64,000 nt of DNA from Planctomycetota bacterium (GTDB lineage Bacteria; Planctomycetota; UBA1135; GCA-002686595), in NCBI GenBank assembly GCA_014237855.1, contig JABACD010000012.1, positions 106,151-170,150 of the forward strand. The letters are read 5' to 3'. The position numbers and the translations under genes are program-made. The notes below the pieces were generated by a model. It was not told the DNA's origin and did not search any database. It was given only the letters and a program-made list of their open reading frames with translations. Shown here piece by piece: positions 1 to 8,807 of this stretch. Position 1 is the first letter of the stretch. The number at the start of each line of letters is the position of its first letter.

Positions 1-2
1 TC

Positions 3-578
3 TCCGTGGAGAACTGGAAGCGGCCGCGTGCCGAGGTGCGCTATCTGATGCGTCTGCTGCGGCGCTACCTGATCGATGAGCGCCCGACGCTGATGGAGAA
101 CGACGTGCGGCTGCTGGGAATCGGGCGACTCGCTGATATCCCTGAGGATGCACTCGCCACCCTGCGTGAGACCGAGCGCCTCACCTCGGAGAATCGTGGC
201 ATGGTTCTGCGCCTCGCTCTCTCCTATGGATCGCGCACGGAGCTGGCTGACGCCTCCCGTCGTCTCGCCGAGGATGTCCTCGCTGGTCGGCTGAAGAGCG
301 AGGAGATCGACGAGGAAACCCTTCGTGCCTATCTGTACGACCCGGAGACGCCCGACCCAGACCTCCTGATAAGGACGGCAGGAGAGATGAGGTTGTCGAA
401 TTTCCTGCTGTGGCAGATCTCTTACTCGGAGTTTCACGTCACCGATGTCTGCTGGCCAGCGTTCCGACGAGAGCAACTACTGGAGGCCCTGCGTTGCTAC
501 GCTGCCAGGGAGCGTCGCTTCGGCGGATTGATCCAGGATGACAAGCCCAAGGGCATTGAGGCTGAGCGAGCCTCCTGA
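3..578 (+). CDS. uppS: Isoprenyl transferase (undecaprenyl diphosphate synthase), 5' partial
   Basis: C-terminal part of a cis-prenyltransferase that condenses isopentenyl diphosphate onto farnesyl diphosphate to make the C55 lipid carrier for peptidoglycan and LPS. The window opens inside the gene: the first codons read SVENWKRP, matching the family's FSxENWKRP motif, so the N-terminus with the catalytic Asp and the diphosphate-binding loop lies upstream of the window. The C-terminal hallmarks are present: PDLLIRTAGEMRLSNFLLWQ (substrate-binding Arg residues) and then YSEFHVTDVCWPAF. The next gene, cdsA, starts 26 bases later, and uppS-cdsA is a very common bacterial pair for lipid precursor synthesis. 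The family call is firm; the true start cannot be seen. Confidence 0.96.
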   Translation, partial: SVENWKRPRAEVRYLMRLLRRYLIDERPTLMENDVRLLGIGRLADIPEDALATLRETERLTSENRGMVLRLALSYGSRTELADASRRLAEDVLAGRLKSEEIDEETLRAYLYDPETPDPDLLIRTAGEMRLSNFLLWQISYSEFHVTDVCWPAFRREQLLEALRCYAARERRFGGLIQDDKPKGIEAERAS

Positions 579-604
579 GGCTGCTCCGGCGTAATCGCTC
601 CCCG

Positions 605-1480
605 ATGGCTTCGAAACTCCCCAAGGTCCTGAAGCGCACCCTGATTGGTGCGACCATGATTGTTGTCCTGGTGCTGATCTTCAACGCAGCCTGGGAGACG
701 ACCTCGGGCCTTGTCCTGTGGGTGACAGGTGTGTTGCTTGCGGTGGGGTCGGTCTTCGAGCTCTGTCGTATGTCCCGGATTGTGCCCAGGGAGCTGGTGG
801 GGCCGCTCTGGCTTGGGCTGATCCTGGCCCTGGCGCCGGGGTTCGTTCACTACTTCGGGGAAGACCTCCTGGGGAGTTCGGAACTTCTCGGGGCGCCCTA
901 TCTCAGCTCACGGGGAGTTCTCTCCAGCTATCTACTGGGGAGCTTCTGCGTGGTGTTCGCCGGCCTGTGGTTGGCGCGAAAGCAGGCAAGGCCCGGCATG
1001 ACCTTGTTCCTCTCGCTTTGGTGCCTCGCGCCCTTGCCAGCGATCGTTCTGGTCTGGAAGGAGTTTGGTCCTGAAGCTGTGGTGGCCCTGGTCCTCCTCT
1101 CGAAGATCGGTGACATCTGTGGTTACTACGTTGGAAGTGCCATCGGGAAGTCTCACCCGTTTCCCGGAATCAGCCCAGGCAAGACCACCGCAGGTTGTGT
1201 CGCCTCACTGGTAGGAGGAACGATCGCAGGTGGGGCCTGCAGCTGGTTCGGGCTCCTGCCCGGCGGCTCGGAAGCTCTGCTGGTTGGCCTTGTCGCTGGC
1301 GCGACGATCAATGTGGCCTCACAGGCTGGTGACCTCCTCGAGAGCAAGATCAAGCGACTGGCGTCGGTGAAAGACTCCGGACCGTGGTTCGGCCCGGCGG
1401 GCGGCGTGCTCGATCTGGTCGACAGCCTGCTCCTCTCCGTTCCCATGGCCCTGCTAACTTGGCCCTGGTTGTTCTCCTGA
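605..1480 (+). CDS. cdsA: Phosphatidate cytidylyltransferase
   Basis: Integral membrane enzyme that makes CDP-diacylglycerol from phosphatidate and CTP, the entry to phospholipid synthesis. The 291-residue protein is mostly hydrophobic segments, as expected. The C-terminal CDP-alcohol-type signature is recognisable: KR at about residue 250, KDSG, then GPAGGVLDLVDS near residue 270. In the textbook signature this last part reads GHGGxxDRxDS; here the His is Ala and the Arg is Leu. This may be a lineage variant and not inactivation, because the Lys, Asp and Gly framework is intact. It sits 26 bases after uppS and 99 bases before phoH on the same strand, so co-transcription is likely. Confidence 0.92.
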   Translation: MASKLPKVLKRTLIGATMIVVLVLIFNAAWETTSGLVLWVTGVLLAVGSVFELCRMSRIVPRELVGPLWLGLILALAPGFVHYFGEDLLGSSELLGAPYLSSRGVLSSYLLGSFCVVFAGLWLARKQARPGMTLFLSLWCLAPLPAIVLVWKEFGPEAVVALVLLSKIGDICGYYVGSAIGKSHPFPGISPGKTTAGCVASLVGGTIAGGACSWFGLLPGGSEALLVGLVAGATINVASQAGDLLESKIKRLASVKDSGPWFGPAGGVLDLVDSLLLSVPMALLTWPWLFS

Positions 1481-1579
1481 CAGCTCTCGAGCAGCTGACG
1501 TTAGTCGCTACCCCGTAGGGGGTTGGCGCTGCTGGATTGTCGGCGGCTCGACTCCTGACCGAGGCCCAGCGGCATCACG

Positions 1580-2704
1580 TTGACAGCCTCACCTCGTGGC
1601 GGCGATGCTCTGACCTCCAGCCGCCGGATCCCCGGCCACTTCCCGGACACTATCTTGATCGAGATCACCATTCCCTTGCAGTCTCGTGACGAGGCTGTTC
1701 TCGTCCTGGGCCCCTACGATCGCTTCGCGAAATTGCTCCGACAGTCATACGACATCGAGCTCTTCACGCGTAACGGCAACCTGAGGCTCAAGGGGCAGGA
1801 CGCCGACGTCCTGGAGGCCAAACGTCGTATCGATCACCTGCTCGGCAAGATTCGCAAGGGAAGGGAACTCAACTTGCGGTCGATCGAGGAGATCCTGCTT
1901 GGCAATCCCAAGGAGCGAGCCGCCAGCGAGAAATCCAATCCGAGCGCCAGCTCAGACAGCAACCCGAGTAGTCAGGCAAGCTCGGGAAACATGACGGCAG
2001 TTGCCAAGAGCAAGCGGCCTCATGGTGGGGTGCGCCTTCGTGCGCGGCCGGTCGAGCCACGGGGTGAGAACCAGCGTCGCTACATGGAGATGATCAGCAA
2101 GCGGGATCTGGTCTTCGGTACGGGTGTTGCGGGTACCGGAAAGACCTTTCTGGCGGTCGCTGCTGCGGTGCAGGCTCTACGCAATGGAGAGGTGCGGCGG
2201 CTGATCATCACCAGGCCTGTAGTGGAGGCCGGTGAGAATCTCGGCTTCCTACCCGGCGACCTGCAGGCAAAGCTGAATCCCTACGTGCGACCCATCTATG
2301 ACGCCCTGTCGACGCTCCTCGACGCCGATGATGTGATGCGACTGGAAGAGGTCGGCGTTATCGAGGTTGCTCCCCTGGCCTACATGCGTGGTCGAACTCT
2401 CTCGGAGGCCTTTGTCATCCTGGACGAAGCTCAGAACACCACTGTCGCGCAGATGAAGATGTTTCTGACCCGGTTGGGTGAAGGCTCGCGCATGGTTGTC
2501 ACCGGCGACCCGACCCAGAACGACCTCGACTCACGGGTCAAGAGTGGACTGAATGATGCCCTGTGGCGTCTGCGGGGTTACCAGGAGATCGGGATCGTCG
2601 AGTTCTCTCCCAAGGACGTCGTGCGCCACCCGCTTGTCGAGCGCGTGGTGCGAGCCTACGAGTCTTCCTCTGTTCGAAGTGAAGCCGGGGACAGCGACAG
2701 GTGA
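1580..2704 (+). CDS. phoH: PhoH-like ATPase
   Basis: Predicted ATPase of the PhoH/YbeZ family, associated with RNA metabolism and often encoded next to YbeY. The N-terminal ~100 residues include a KH-like nucleic-acid-binding segment, followed by a low-complexity Ser/Asn linker (about 115-140) and the P-loop domain with Walker A GVAGTGKT (182-189) and Walker B VILDEAQN. The start is uncertain: TTG at 1580 gives 374 residues, while an in-frame TTG at 1655 would begin just before the conserved part (MIEITIPLQ). Neither has a strong Shine-Dalgarno. Its stop overlaps the next gene by four bases (GTGA at 2701-2704), which suggests translational coupling. Confidence 0.93.
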   Translation: MTASPRGGDALTSSRRIPGHFPDTILIEITIPLQSRDEAVLVLGPYDRFAKLLRQSYDIELFTRNGNLRLKGQDADVLEAKRRIDHLLGKIRKGRELNLRSIEEILLGNPKERAASEKSNPSASSDSNPSSQASSGNMTAVAKSKRPHGGVRLRARPVEPRGENQRRYMEMISKRDLVFGTGVAGTGKTFLAVAAAVQALRNGEVRRLIITRPVVEAGENLGFLPGDLQAKLNPYVRPIYDALSTLLDADDVMRLEEVGVIEVAPLAYMRGRTLSEAFVILDEAQNTTVAQMKMFLTRLGEGSRMVVTGDPTQNDLDSRVKSGLNDALWRLRGYQEIGIVEFSPKDVVRHPLVERVVRAYESSSVRSEAGDSDR

Positions 2705-4305
2705 GCTGGCTGCGCAACAAGATCCTGGGCGGAGGGTCTCCGACGCTCCGGCGAGTCTCGATCGAGAAGGCCAAGGCGGTCGAGTCTCGACCCCGCCAGA
2801 CCCGCTTGCCTCAGACTGGAGAGAAGGTCACGATCGCGTGTCTTGTCACCATCATGGCAACGTTGCTGATCGGTGGGGGCGCAGGGCTAGGGGCACGGGG
2901 GTGGCTGGGATTGGGGGCGCTGATCGGCGTCTCTCTGGGGCTCTTCTTGCGCTATCTGTTCGACTTTCGCCGCGAGGTCCTGCTCTCGCTCGTTCGAACG
3001 GCGGCGCTCGCGGGCTTCATGTTGCTTTCACTGGCCGCGCTGAGGGGGTTTCACGCCTTTATCGGCCTCGAGTACGTGGGTTTTCTACCGCTCTCGTTCG
3101 TCAGCCTGACGATGGTGCTGGTCTGGGGCCGAGCGGTGGCCATCGAGTGCACAGCATTCGCTGCGTCATTGATGGGCCTCTACCTCTTCCTCCACTCGAA
3201 TGAAGGAGCGACCGAGGTCGAGGGATTGGCCGTTGCCGTTGCCGGTGCGCTGGTAGGGGCACTGGCCGCGGAATACGTTCGACGAAGATCCACCCTGATT
3301 CGAGTTGGCCTCGTGATCGGCCTGGCTCAGGTGATCGTGGCTGGAACCTTCACTCTGATGCGCCCGGAGATCACGGATGGGAGTGGTGTGGTTCTGACGC
3401 TGTTCCTGCTTGGCCTGGAGGGCCTGGTCGTTGGCCTGCTGGTCTCGGGGCTCCTGCCGACGATTGAGAGCGTCTTCTCCGTGACGACGGATATCAGCTT
3501 GCTCGAGCTCGGGAACACCCACGAGCAACCACTGCTACGCAAGTTGCTGCTCCAGGCGCCGGGAACATTTCATCACTCGTACATCGTTGGGCTGCTCTCG
3601 GAGGCCGCGGCGGAGGCAGTGGGCGGCAATGCGCTGCTGGCACGAGTTGGTGCCCTCTATCACGATATCGGGAAGCTCAACAAGCCTGGCTACTTTGCGG
3701 AGAACAGCCCGGAGGCACGCGTTCGTCATCGTGAGCTCACTCCGGAGATGAGCCTGCTGATCATCTCCGCTCACACACGTGATGGTGTGGAACTGGGGCG
3801 TTACTACGGGCTGCCCGAGGCCATCCTGGACTTCATGCCTGAACACCACGGCACCTCGCTGATCGAGTACTTCTACCACGCTGCCCAGAAGGTGCGTGGA
3901 GAGGAGCATGTGGTGGAAGAGGACTTCCGATATCCGGGTCCCAAGCCTCAGCGTATCGAGACGGCCATTGTCATGATCGCAGACGCAGCCGAAGCCATCA
4001 GCCGTCAGATGCCCGACCCCAGCGTCGGGCGGCTGCGAGAGATGGTTCACGAGGTGGCATTGAAGCGCTTGATGGATCGCCAGTTCGAGGAGTGCCCGAT
4101 CACGCTCTCGGACCTGGCCTTGATCGAGGATGCCTTTGTGCGGGTGCTCCAGGCGATCTACCACACGCGTCCCACTTACCCGAAGGGTGGTAAGCCGAAC
4201 CCTGCGGATCTCTCACAGCCCAGCGAGCAGCGTCGGGCTGTGGTCGAGGAGAGCGAGCGCGAGGAGGCGGAGCGAAGGGGAACGCCGATCGGCAGCCGGA
4301 CGTGA
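2701..4305 (+). CDS. 7TM-HD family membrane phosphohydrolase (PgpH/YqfF-like)
   Basis: Membrane protein with a C-terminal HD phosphohydrolase domain, related to PgpH, which degrades c-di-AMP. About seven or eight hydrophobic segments occupy residues 42-258. The HD domain follows, with HH at 291-292, the metal-binding HD pair at 321-322 ([11 protein letters not shown]) and a downstream EHHG motif. At 534 residues it is shorter than typical PgpH proteins (roughly 700): the large extracellular 7TMR-HDED domain appears to be missing, with only about 40 residues before the first membrane segment. The GTG start is inside the phoH stop and its own stop overlaps ybeY (GTGA), so phoH, this gene and ybeY form one translationally coupled block. 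Substrate is inferred from the family only. Confidence 0.88.
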   Translation: MSWLRNKILGGGSPTLRRVSIEKAKAVESRPRQTRLPQTGEKVTIACLVTIMATLLIGGGAGLGARGWLGLGALIGVSLGLFLRYLFDFRREVLLSLVRTAALAGFMLLSLAALRGFHAFIGLEYVGFLPLSFVSLTMVLVWGRAVAIECTAFAASLMGLYLFLHSNEGATEVEGLAVAVAGALVGALAAEYVRRRSTLIRVGLVIGLAQVIVAGTFTLMRPEITDGSGVVLTLFLLGLEGLVVGLLVSGLLPTIESVFSVTTDISLLELGNTHEQPLLRKLLLQAPGTFHHSYIVGLLSEAAAEAVGGNALLARVGALYHDIGKLNKPGYFAENSPEARVRHRELTPEMSLLIISAHTRDGVELGRYYGLPEAILDFMPEHHGTSLIEYFYHAAQKVRGEEHVVEEDFRYPGPKPQRIETAIVMIADAAEAISRQMPDPSVGRLREMVHEVALKRLMDRQFEECPITLSDLALIEDAFVRVLQAIYHTRPTYPKGGKPNPADLSQPSEQRRAVVEESEREEAERRGTPIGSRT

Positions 4306-4760
4306 GCGCAGCACTGACCTGGGATGTGGAGGCCCCTGCTGGCATCGACCAGACGGCCTTGCTCGCTGCAGCGCTTGCAGCCCTTGAGCACGGTGGGCGC
4401 GGGGGGGCCTGGGTAGAGATCGTCTTCGTCGATGACGAGGCCCTGGCGGCTCTTCACGAGCGCTTTCTCGGGGACCCATCAGTCACCGATGTCATGGCCT
4501 TCGACCTCGGTGAGGATGTTGAGGGGCCGGCTGGAGAGGTCTACGTGAGTGTTGACTGTGCGCGCCGGGTAGCTTCGTTGCGAGGCGTCTCAATACAGAG
4601 AGAGCTTGCTCTCTATGTCATCCACGGCTGCCTGCACCTGTGCGATCACGATGATCACGAGGAAGGAGAGCGAGTGAGGATGCGTGAGGCAGAGTCAATG
4701 TTGCTGGCCAGGCTTGGCTATGCAGAGGACTCTGCACCACACGAGTTCGGGGCAGGATGA
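4302..4760 (+). CDS. ybeY: Endoribonuclease YbeY (rRNA maturation factor)
   Basis: Single-strand-specific metallo-endoribonuclease acting in 16S rRNA 3'-end maturation and ribosome quality control. The 152-residue protein carries the zinc-binding region HGCLHLCDHDDHEE near residue 107. The usual spacing is HGxLHLxGYDH; here the last His is displaced by one residue (DDH) and an extra His replaces Tyr, a variation to keep in mind if metal binding is modelled. The upstream SVTDVMAFDL segment is also typical of the family. GTG start overlapping the preceding stop by four bases. Its position immediately after phoH and the 7TM-HD gene is a widely conserved arrangement. Confidence 0.93.
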   Translation: MSAALTWDVEAPAGIDQTALLAAALAALEHGGRGGAWVEIVFVDDEALAALHERFLGDPSVTDVMAFDLGEDVEGPAGEVYVSVDCARRVASLRGVSIQRELALYVIHGCLHLCDHDDHEEGERVRMREAESMLLARLGYAEDSAPHEFGAG

Positions 4761-5127
4761 CCCTGTTTGCCCGCGCAGTCTGACGCTTACGAATACGTTT
4801 TCGGCGGGACGCAAGAGCCTCTCTCTGCCCAAAAAAGCAAAAAAAGTTAGCGGTGTTCTCACAAAGGGGTTCCTTTGGCGAAAGGCGCGTTGAGCGTATC
4901 TATTCGCTGAATGAATGCGGAACTCTGAGTGCCTCTGCCTCTGGCTCAGAACAGAATTCCATTCATGTGGTGTGTCTTCGCTTGATCCGAAGCTCGGAAT
5001 GCTTATTCCCGATGCATCAACAAACGAATTCGATACATCGAGGCGTGATGTTGAAGGCCCAATAGCGAAGAACATCTTGGATCGCACAGAGCTAGCATCG
5101 ACAAGAGCAGACTCGGAGACGAGCGGC
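4761..5127 (+). other. Intergenic region upstream of the sigma factor gene
   Basis: No convincing gene. The stretch is visibly more AT-rich than its surroundings and holds two short adenine runs (A6 at 4831-4836 and A7 at 4839-4845). An open frame runs from an ATG at 4915 into the sigma factor gene, but the extra 71 residues resemble no sigma domain and have atypical composition, so I read it as untranslated leader. No terminator hairpin is obvious after ybeY. Confidence 0.5.
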
Positions 5128-6009
5128 ATGGTCAGCGAGATCGAGATCTCCTGTGAGCCAACGCGCGATGCTGCAAAGGGAGACCAGTCTCCTGCACCTG
5201 CGGTTCCCGATGCCAAGGAAGCACCCCGGTGGACTCGCTCAAGTGCATCCCCGGCTCAAGAGGCGGAGATCGATCAGCTGTGGAAGGCCTATCATGGCAA
5301 TCCCGGCGATGACACCCGCAATGCTCTGGTCGAGGCCTATCACGGATTTGCGGCCGAGGTGACTCGCCGATTTGCTGCCCGTCTGCCCCGCAGCGTGGAT
5401 CGTGGTGACATGACTACGGCTGGAGACGTTGGCTTGATGAACGCGATCAGTGGTTTCGATCCGGAGCGTGGTGTGCGCTTCGAGTCCTACTGTGAACTAC
5501 GTGTCAAGGGCGCCCTGCTTGATGAGCTTCGTACACAGGACTGGCTGCCACGACCGTGGCGACAGCGTGTCGAGCATCAAAAACGTGCGGTCGAGGCCCT
5601 GCGATCGAGGGAGGGCCGTGAGCCTACCGACGAGGATGTGGCCAATGAGATGGAGCTGTCGGTGGACCTCTACCAGCAGCTCTTCGGAGTCGGGCTTCCG
5701 GGTGTGCCCTCGGGGTCGATGGCGATCGATGGAAGCGATGACGACGTGATGATGACCCTGGAAGTGGTTCCCGATCCCAGCGCCTTGGATCCGGACGAGG
5801 GGCTATCAAGAGAAGAGCTGCTGTCGCTTGTGACTCAGAGATTGACGGAACAGGAGTTCCGGATTCTCTACCTGCGCTACTGGGAAGGTATGGCGATGCG
5901 GGAGATCGGAGAACTCACTGGCCTCTCCGAGTCACGCGTCTGCAAGATTCATACGCGGCTGATCGAGCGCTTGCAGGATCGTCTGCGCGTTCATCAGGAT
6001 CAGGAGTAG
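5128..6009 (+). CDS. RNA polymerase sigma factor, FliA/WhiG (sigma-28) family
   Basis: Alternative sigma-70-family factor. With the ATG at 5128, preceded by GGAG at about ten bases, it is 293 residues; an in-frame ATG at 4915 would add 71 residues of poor coding character. Region 2 is recognisable in DMTTAGDVGLMNAISGFDPERG and FESYCELRVKGALLDELR, region 3 in REGREPTDEDVANEME, and region 4.2 helix-turn-helix in LTGLSESRVCKIHTRLIERL, close to FliA. About 45 acidic or polar residues precede region 2. No flagellar or chemotaxis gene and no anti-sigma gene lies nearby, so its regulon is more likely developmental or stress-related than flagellar. This is inference. Confidence 0.9.
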   Translation: MVSEIEISCEPTRDAAKGDQSPAPAVPDAKEAPRWTRSSASPAQEAEIDQLWKAYHGNPGDDTRNALVEAYHGFAAEVTRRFAARLPRSVDRGDMTTAGDVGLMNAISGFDPERGVRFESYCELRVKGALLDELRTQDWLPRPWRQRVEHQKRAVEALRSREGREPTDEDVANEMELSVDLYQQLFGVGLPGVPSGSMAIDGSDDDVMMTLEVVPDPSALDPDEGLSREELLSLVTQRLTEQEFRILYLRYWEGMAMREIGELTGLSESRVCKIHTRLIERLQDRLRVHQDQE

Positions 6010-6053
6010 TCGCCCTGACCGCCTTGAGCGGCGTGACTCTCCAGGTCAATAGA

Positions 6054-6086
6054 GCGAGGGCATGAGGTGCGGCCCCATGCCCTCGC
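6054..6086 (+). terminator. Hairpin 45 bases after the sigma factor stop
   Basis: Perfect 11-base stem (GCGAGGGCATG at 6054-6064 with CATGCCCTCGC at 6076-6086) and an 11-base loop. No T-tract follows, so it may act as an RNA 3'-end stabiliser or a poor intrinsic terminator. Confidence 0.45.
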
Positions 6087-6570
6087 GGTCTCAGCAGTGA
6101 TCACCGATTTCGGGGATCAAGACGTGGTTTCCCACTCAGAGCATCAAGAGATTGCTCTCCACGTCTGTGGGCGGATTGGCCCAGGTGCCGAGAGGCGTAC
6201 CGACAGGATCTGTCCCCACGGATCCGACGGAGACGCATCTCCTCCTCTCGCCAGCAAAGCCCGTCCCCACGAACTTGGCGGCGAATCATGGTTGCCGTCG
6301 ATCTCGGCTGCTCTTGGCTGCCGGACCTTCAGCAGGTCTTGCTCCCTTCCTTGGAGAGCCCAGGTGTGGCCGGCTGGATTCACTGGAATCCAGCTCGAAG
6401 CCACCTGTTGGGAGGCGAACGCCGAGTAGGTAGAAGACAATCCGAGCCCTGAGGTGCCGACCGTGGTGGTCCTGGGCAGCCTCTGTGAGACCGGGATTGA
6501 TGTGCTTCGTATCATTACTTACTGATTGGCGCTCGCTAGGACGCCCTACAGCGGGGGGGGAGGATTGCAG

Positions 6571-6600
6571 CTCCGCTCCGACCCGAGGGTCGGAGCGGAG
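6571..6600. repeat. Perfect 14-base inverted repeat
   Basis: CTCCGCTCCGACCC at 6571-6584 is exactly mirrored by GGGTCGGAGCGGAG at 6587-6600 with only GA between, so the folded form would have a CGAG tetraloop. It sits in the middle of a gene-free stretch, 375 bases from the nearest gene end (kdsA). No T-run on either side. It could be a terminator, a small-RNA end or a protein-binding site. Confidence 0.5.
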
Positions 6601-6974
6601 TGCACGGGATCGAGAATCAAGTCTCCAATCCGCGACATCCTCATACCAAGTTGCAGGGAGTCAGTTGCCCCTCGGTGACGTCCGGAATGGATCGACGACT
6701 TTCGGTAACTCGGCTACCCCAGAGGGGCCCGTGGCTTTGCGCCCCAGCCTTGCAGCTGGTTTGCCCTTGTCGTGCCATCGAGAAGGCGGGGGAGAATACT
6801 TCGAAATTGCAAATGGGCAAGTGAGTGCCCTTCGCTTTGTGCCGGAATTGCTTTCCGGGAGACTCCAAGCCCTTCCGTGTGAGCGGTTTATGCGCTCGTT
6901 TGGCGGCCAGATCAGCCTGAATTCGGCGTGAATTCCTCCCTGCAGCCGGGTGGAATGCAGTCCGTCCCTCGAAT

Positions 6975-7808
6975 TCAGCCCCGAACGCAGCGGTAGATCG
7001 CGAGCAACTGGTCCAGCAGCGGTCCGAGGGTGTCGAGCTGGAGGATGTTGGGGCCGTCAGAGGGAGAGGAGTCGGGGTCGGGGTGGATCTCGAAGAAGAG
7101 GCCATCCACCTGGCCTGTGGCCACCGCAGCCCGAGCCATCAGGGGCACGCGTTCCCGGTCCCCCCCCGTGGTTGCTCCCAGGGCCCCGGGTTGCTGGACC
7201 GAGTGAGTGGCGTCGAAGACCACCGGCTGTCCGGCTGCAGCCAGGTCCGCAAGGCCGCTCATGTCCACCACCAGGCGTCCATAGCCAAAGCTCGTTCCGC
7301 GCTCGGTCACCAGGACCTTGTCATTGCCACTCTCGCGACACTTCTCAACAGCGTTGCCCATGTCCCAAGGGGCGAGGAACTGTCCCTTCTTGATGTTCAC
7401 CGCGCGACCTGTCTCTGCAGCGGCCACGAGCAGGTCAGTCTGGCGGCAAAGGAAGGCGGGGATCTGCAAGACATCGGCCACCTCAGCTGCGACGACGCAC
7501 TGCTCGGGTGAGTGGACATCAGTCACGATTGGCAGCTGGAACTCCTCCTTGACCGCTGCCAGCCACTCGAGTCCCTGCTCGATGCCGGGACCTCGCGCTG
7601 AGCCGAGGCTACTGCGATTGGCCTTGTCAAAGCTCGCCTTGAAGACCGCCGGAATATTGCGATCGGAGGAGAGACGGTGCAGCTCGCCAGCGATTCGCCG
7701 GGTGAGTTCCAGATCCTCGAGGACACAGGGACCCGCGAGCAAGAAGAGACTCTCGGGGCCCAGGCTGGTCGTTCCGAGGGAGACGGTGCGGCAGGAGACG
7801 TCTTGCAT
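6975..7808 (-). CDS. kdsA: 3-deoxy-8-phosphooctulonate synthase
   Basis: Condenses phosphoenolpyruvate with arabinose 5-phosphate to Kdo-8-phosphate, the first committed step to the inner-core sugar of LPS. The 277-residue protein shows the full set of family motifs: LAGPCVLED near residue 24, KASFDKANRSS, IVTDVH, NIKKGQFLAPWDM, TERGTSFGYGRLVVDM, FDATHSVQ and EIHPDPD. Cys28 in AGPC is the position that separates metal-dependent (Cys) from metal-independent (Asn) KdsA enzymes, so this one should be metal-dependent. The lipid kinase gene ends just downstream of its coordinates on the same strand. kdsB is also in this window, about 38 kb away. Confidence 0.96.
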   Translation of the reverse strand: MQDVSCRTVSLGTTSLGPESLFLLAGPCVLEDLELTRRIAGELHRLSSDRNIPAVFKASFDKANRSSLGSARGPGIEQGLEWLAAVKEEFQLPIVTDVHSPEQCVVAAEVADVLQIPAFLCRQTDLLVAAAETGRAVNIKKGQFLAPWDMGNAVEKCRESGNDKVLVTERGTSFGYGRLVVDMSGLADLAAAGQPVVFDATHSVQQPGALGATTGGDRERVPLMARAAVATGQVDGLFFEIHPDPDSSPSDGPNILQLDTLGPLLDQLLAIYRCVRG

Positions 7809-7820
7809 CGCAGGGCGAAG

Positions 7821-8726
7821 TCAGGGGACAAGGAGCTGAAAGCGTACGGATGTGACCTCGATTTCGACCGGGGTCTGACCCATCGGGTCACCGTCCACAT
7901 AATAGGGAACCGGCTCTTCTGAGGTGACGCGAATACGCCGCGCCCTGCGCATTTCGATCTTACCGCCGGGTACAAGGCCCAGGAGGACACGCAGTGCATA
8001 GATCAGAACTGTCAGGTGTCCTCCGTCGCGGAAGAGGAAGACCTCGAAGAGTCCGTCATCCAGCCTGCGATCAGGAGAGAACTTCACCAGTCCACCGTAG
8101 TGAATCAGATTGCTGGCCATGACCTGGGCGTAGGCATCAGGTAGCGGTTCACCGTCCAGTTCGACAGTCAGTGGCTTCCTGCGATACTTCCAAAATGCAC
8201 GCAGACCTGCCGGGAGGTAGGAGAACTTCGACAGCGGGCGCCCGTGGCGATGGTCATCGATGTCCTGGACGACCAGGGCGTCGGGTCCGATGCCGGCGAT
8301 CAGGAAGCAGAGCTCTCCATTGACGTTTGCCACGTCAGTCTCAACGAACTTGCCGGCCTGTAGTACCTCGAGAACATGGTCGACATCACGAGGGAGTCCC
8401 AGGTCGGCGCAGAGTGCATTTCCAGTTCCCATTGGTACGACCCCGACCCGAACGGAGCCGGGTCCGGAGGCTCGTTCGCGCAGGCCGGTGAAGATCTCAC
8501 GCAGGGTTCCATCTCCGCCAACGCAGACCACCAGGTCGACCCCCTCGTCGAGGCCCTGCGCTATCTCCTGAGCCTCGCCCGCTCGCTTCGTGAGACAGAG
8601 CTCCGTCGGGAGGCCTCTGGCCTTGAGTGAGGCGGTCAGATCACGGGCCACGCCCTCGCCATTGCCCTGTCCTGAGACTGGATTGGAGATGACCTGGGCC
8701 TGCTTGTAGGGGAGGGGGGACGGCAC
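7821..8726 (-). CDS. Diacylglycerol/sphingosine kinase family lipid kinase
   Basis: Predicted ATP-dependent lipid kinase of the DAGK_cat/YegS group. N-terminal ISNPVSGQG and the nucleotide-binding VVCVGGDGTLREIF with GTGNALCADLGLP are the diagnostic motifs; the C-terminal half is the beta-rich domain of this fold ending in YVDGDPMG. I place the start at GTG 8726, giving 301 residues, because longer readings run into the divergent reductase gene at 8808 and add low-quality sequence. It lies 12 bases upstream of kdsA on the same strand and probably shares its transcript. The lipid substrate (diacylglycerol or another) cannot be told from sequence. Confidence 0.88.
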   Translation of the reverse strand: MPSPLPYKQAQVISNPVSGQGNGEGVARDLTASLKARGLPTELCLTKRAGEAQEIAQGLDEGVDLVVCVGGDGTLREIFTGLRERASGPGSVRVGVVPMGTGNALCADLGLPRDVDHVLEVLQAGKFVETDVANVNGELCFLIAGIGPDALVVQDIDDHRHGRPLSKFSYLPAGLRAFWKYRRKPLTVELDGEPLPDAYAQVMASNLIHYGGLVKFSPDRRLDDGLFEVFLFRDGGHLTVLIYALRVLLGLVPGGKIEMRRARRIRVTSEEPVPYYVDGDPMGQTPVEIEVTSVRFQLLVP

Positions 8727-8807
8727 GGTCGCAGAGTCTAATGGATTGAGGCCGCGCTGGAACTCGTCACACTTGACCTCAGGTGGCCTGAGGGTTTCCC
8801 TGGAGGC

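Larger units (their letters stand above)
6010..6974. other. Gene-free stretch between the sigma factor and kdsA
   Basis: Nearly one kilobase with no supportable coding region. Open frames on both strands are short, lack ribosome-binding sites and show no recognisable motif. It contains a hairpin just after the sigma factor gene (6054-6086), an 8-base G run at 6553-6560 and a perfect 14-base inverted repeat (6571-6600). The minus strand around 6150-6500 has a mildly protein-like look, possibly a decayed secreted protein, but stops interrupt it in each frame I followed. Confidence 0.55.

Noticed and set aside
4915..5127. N-terminal extension of the sigma factor by 71 residues
   Set aside because: Its composition and lack of sigma-domain similarity argue for leader sequence, and ATG 5128 has a better ribosome site.
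6144..6515. Possible minus-strand gene in the first gene-free stretch
   Set aside because: It has a few protein-like segments but no start signal, no motif and stops in the alternative frames that would extend it.
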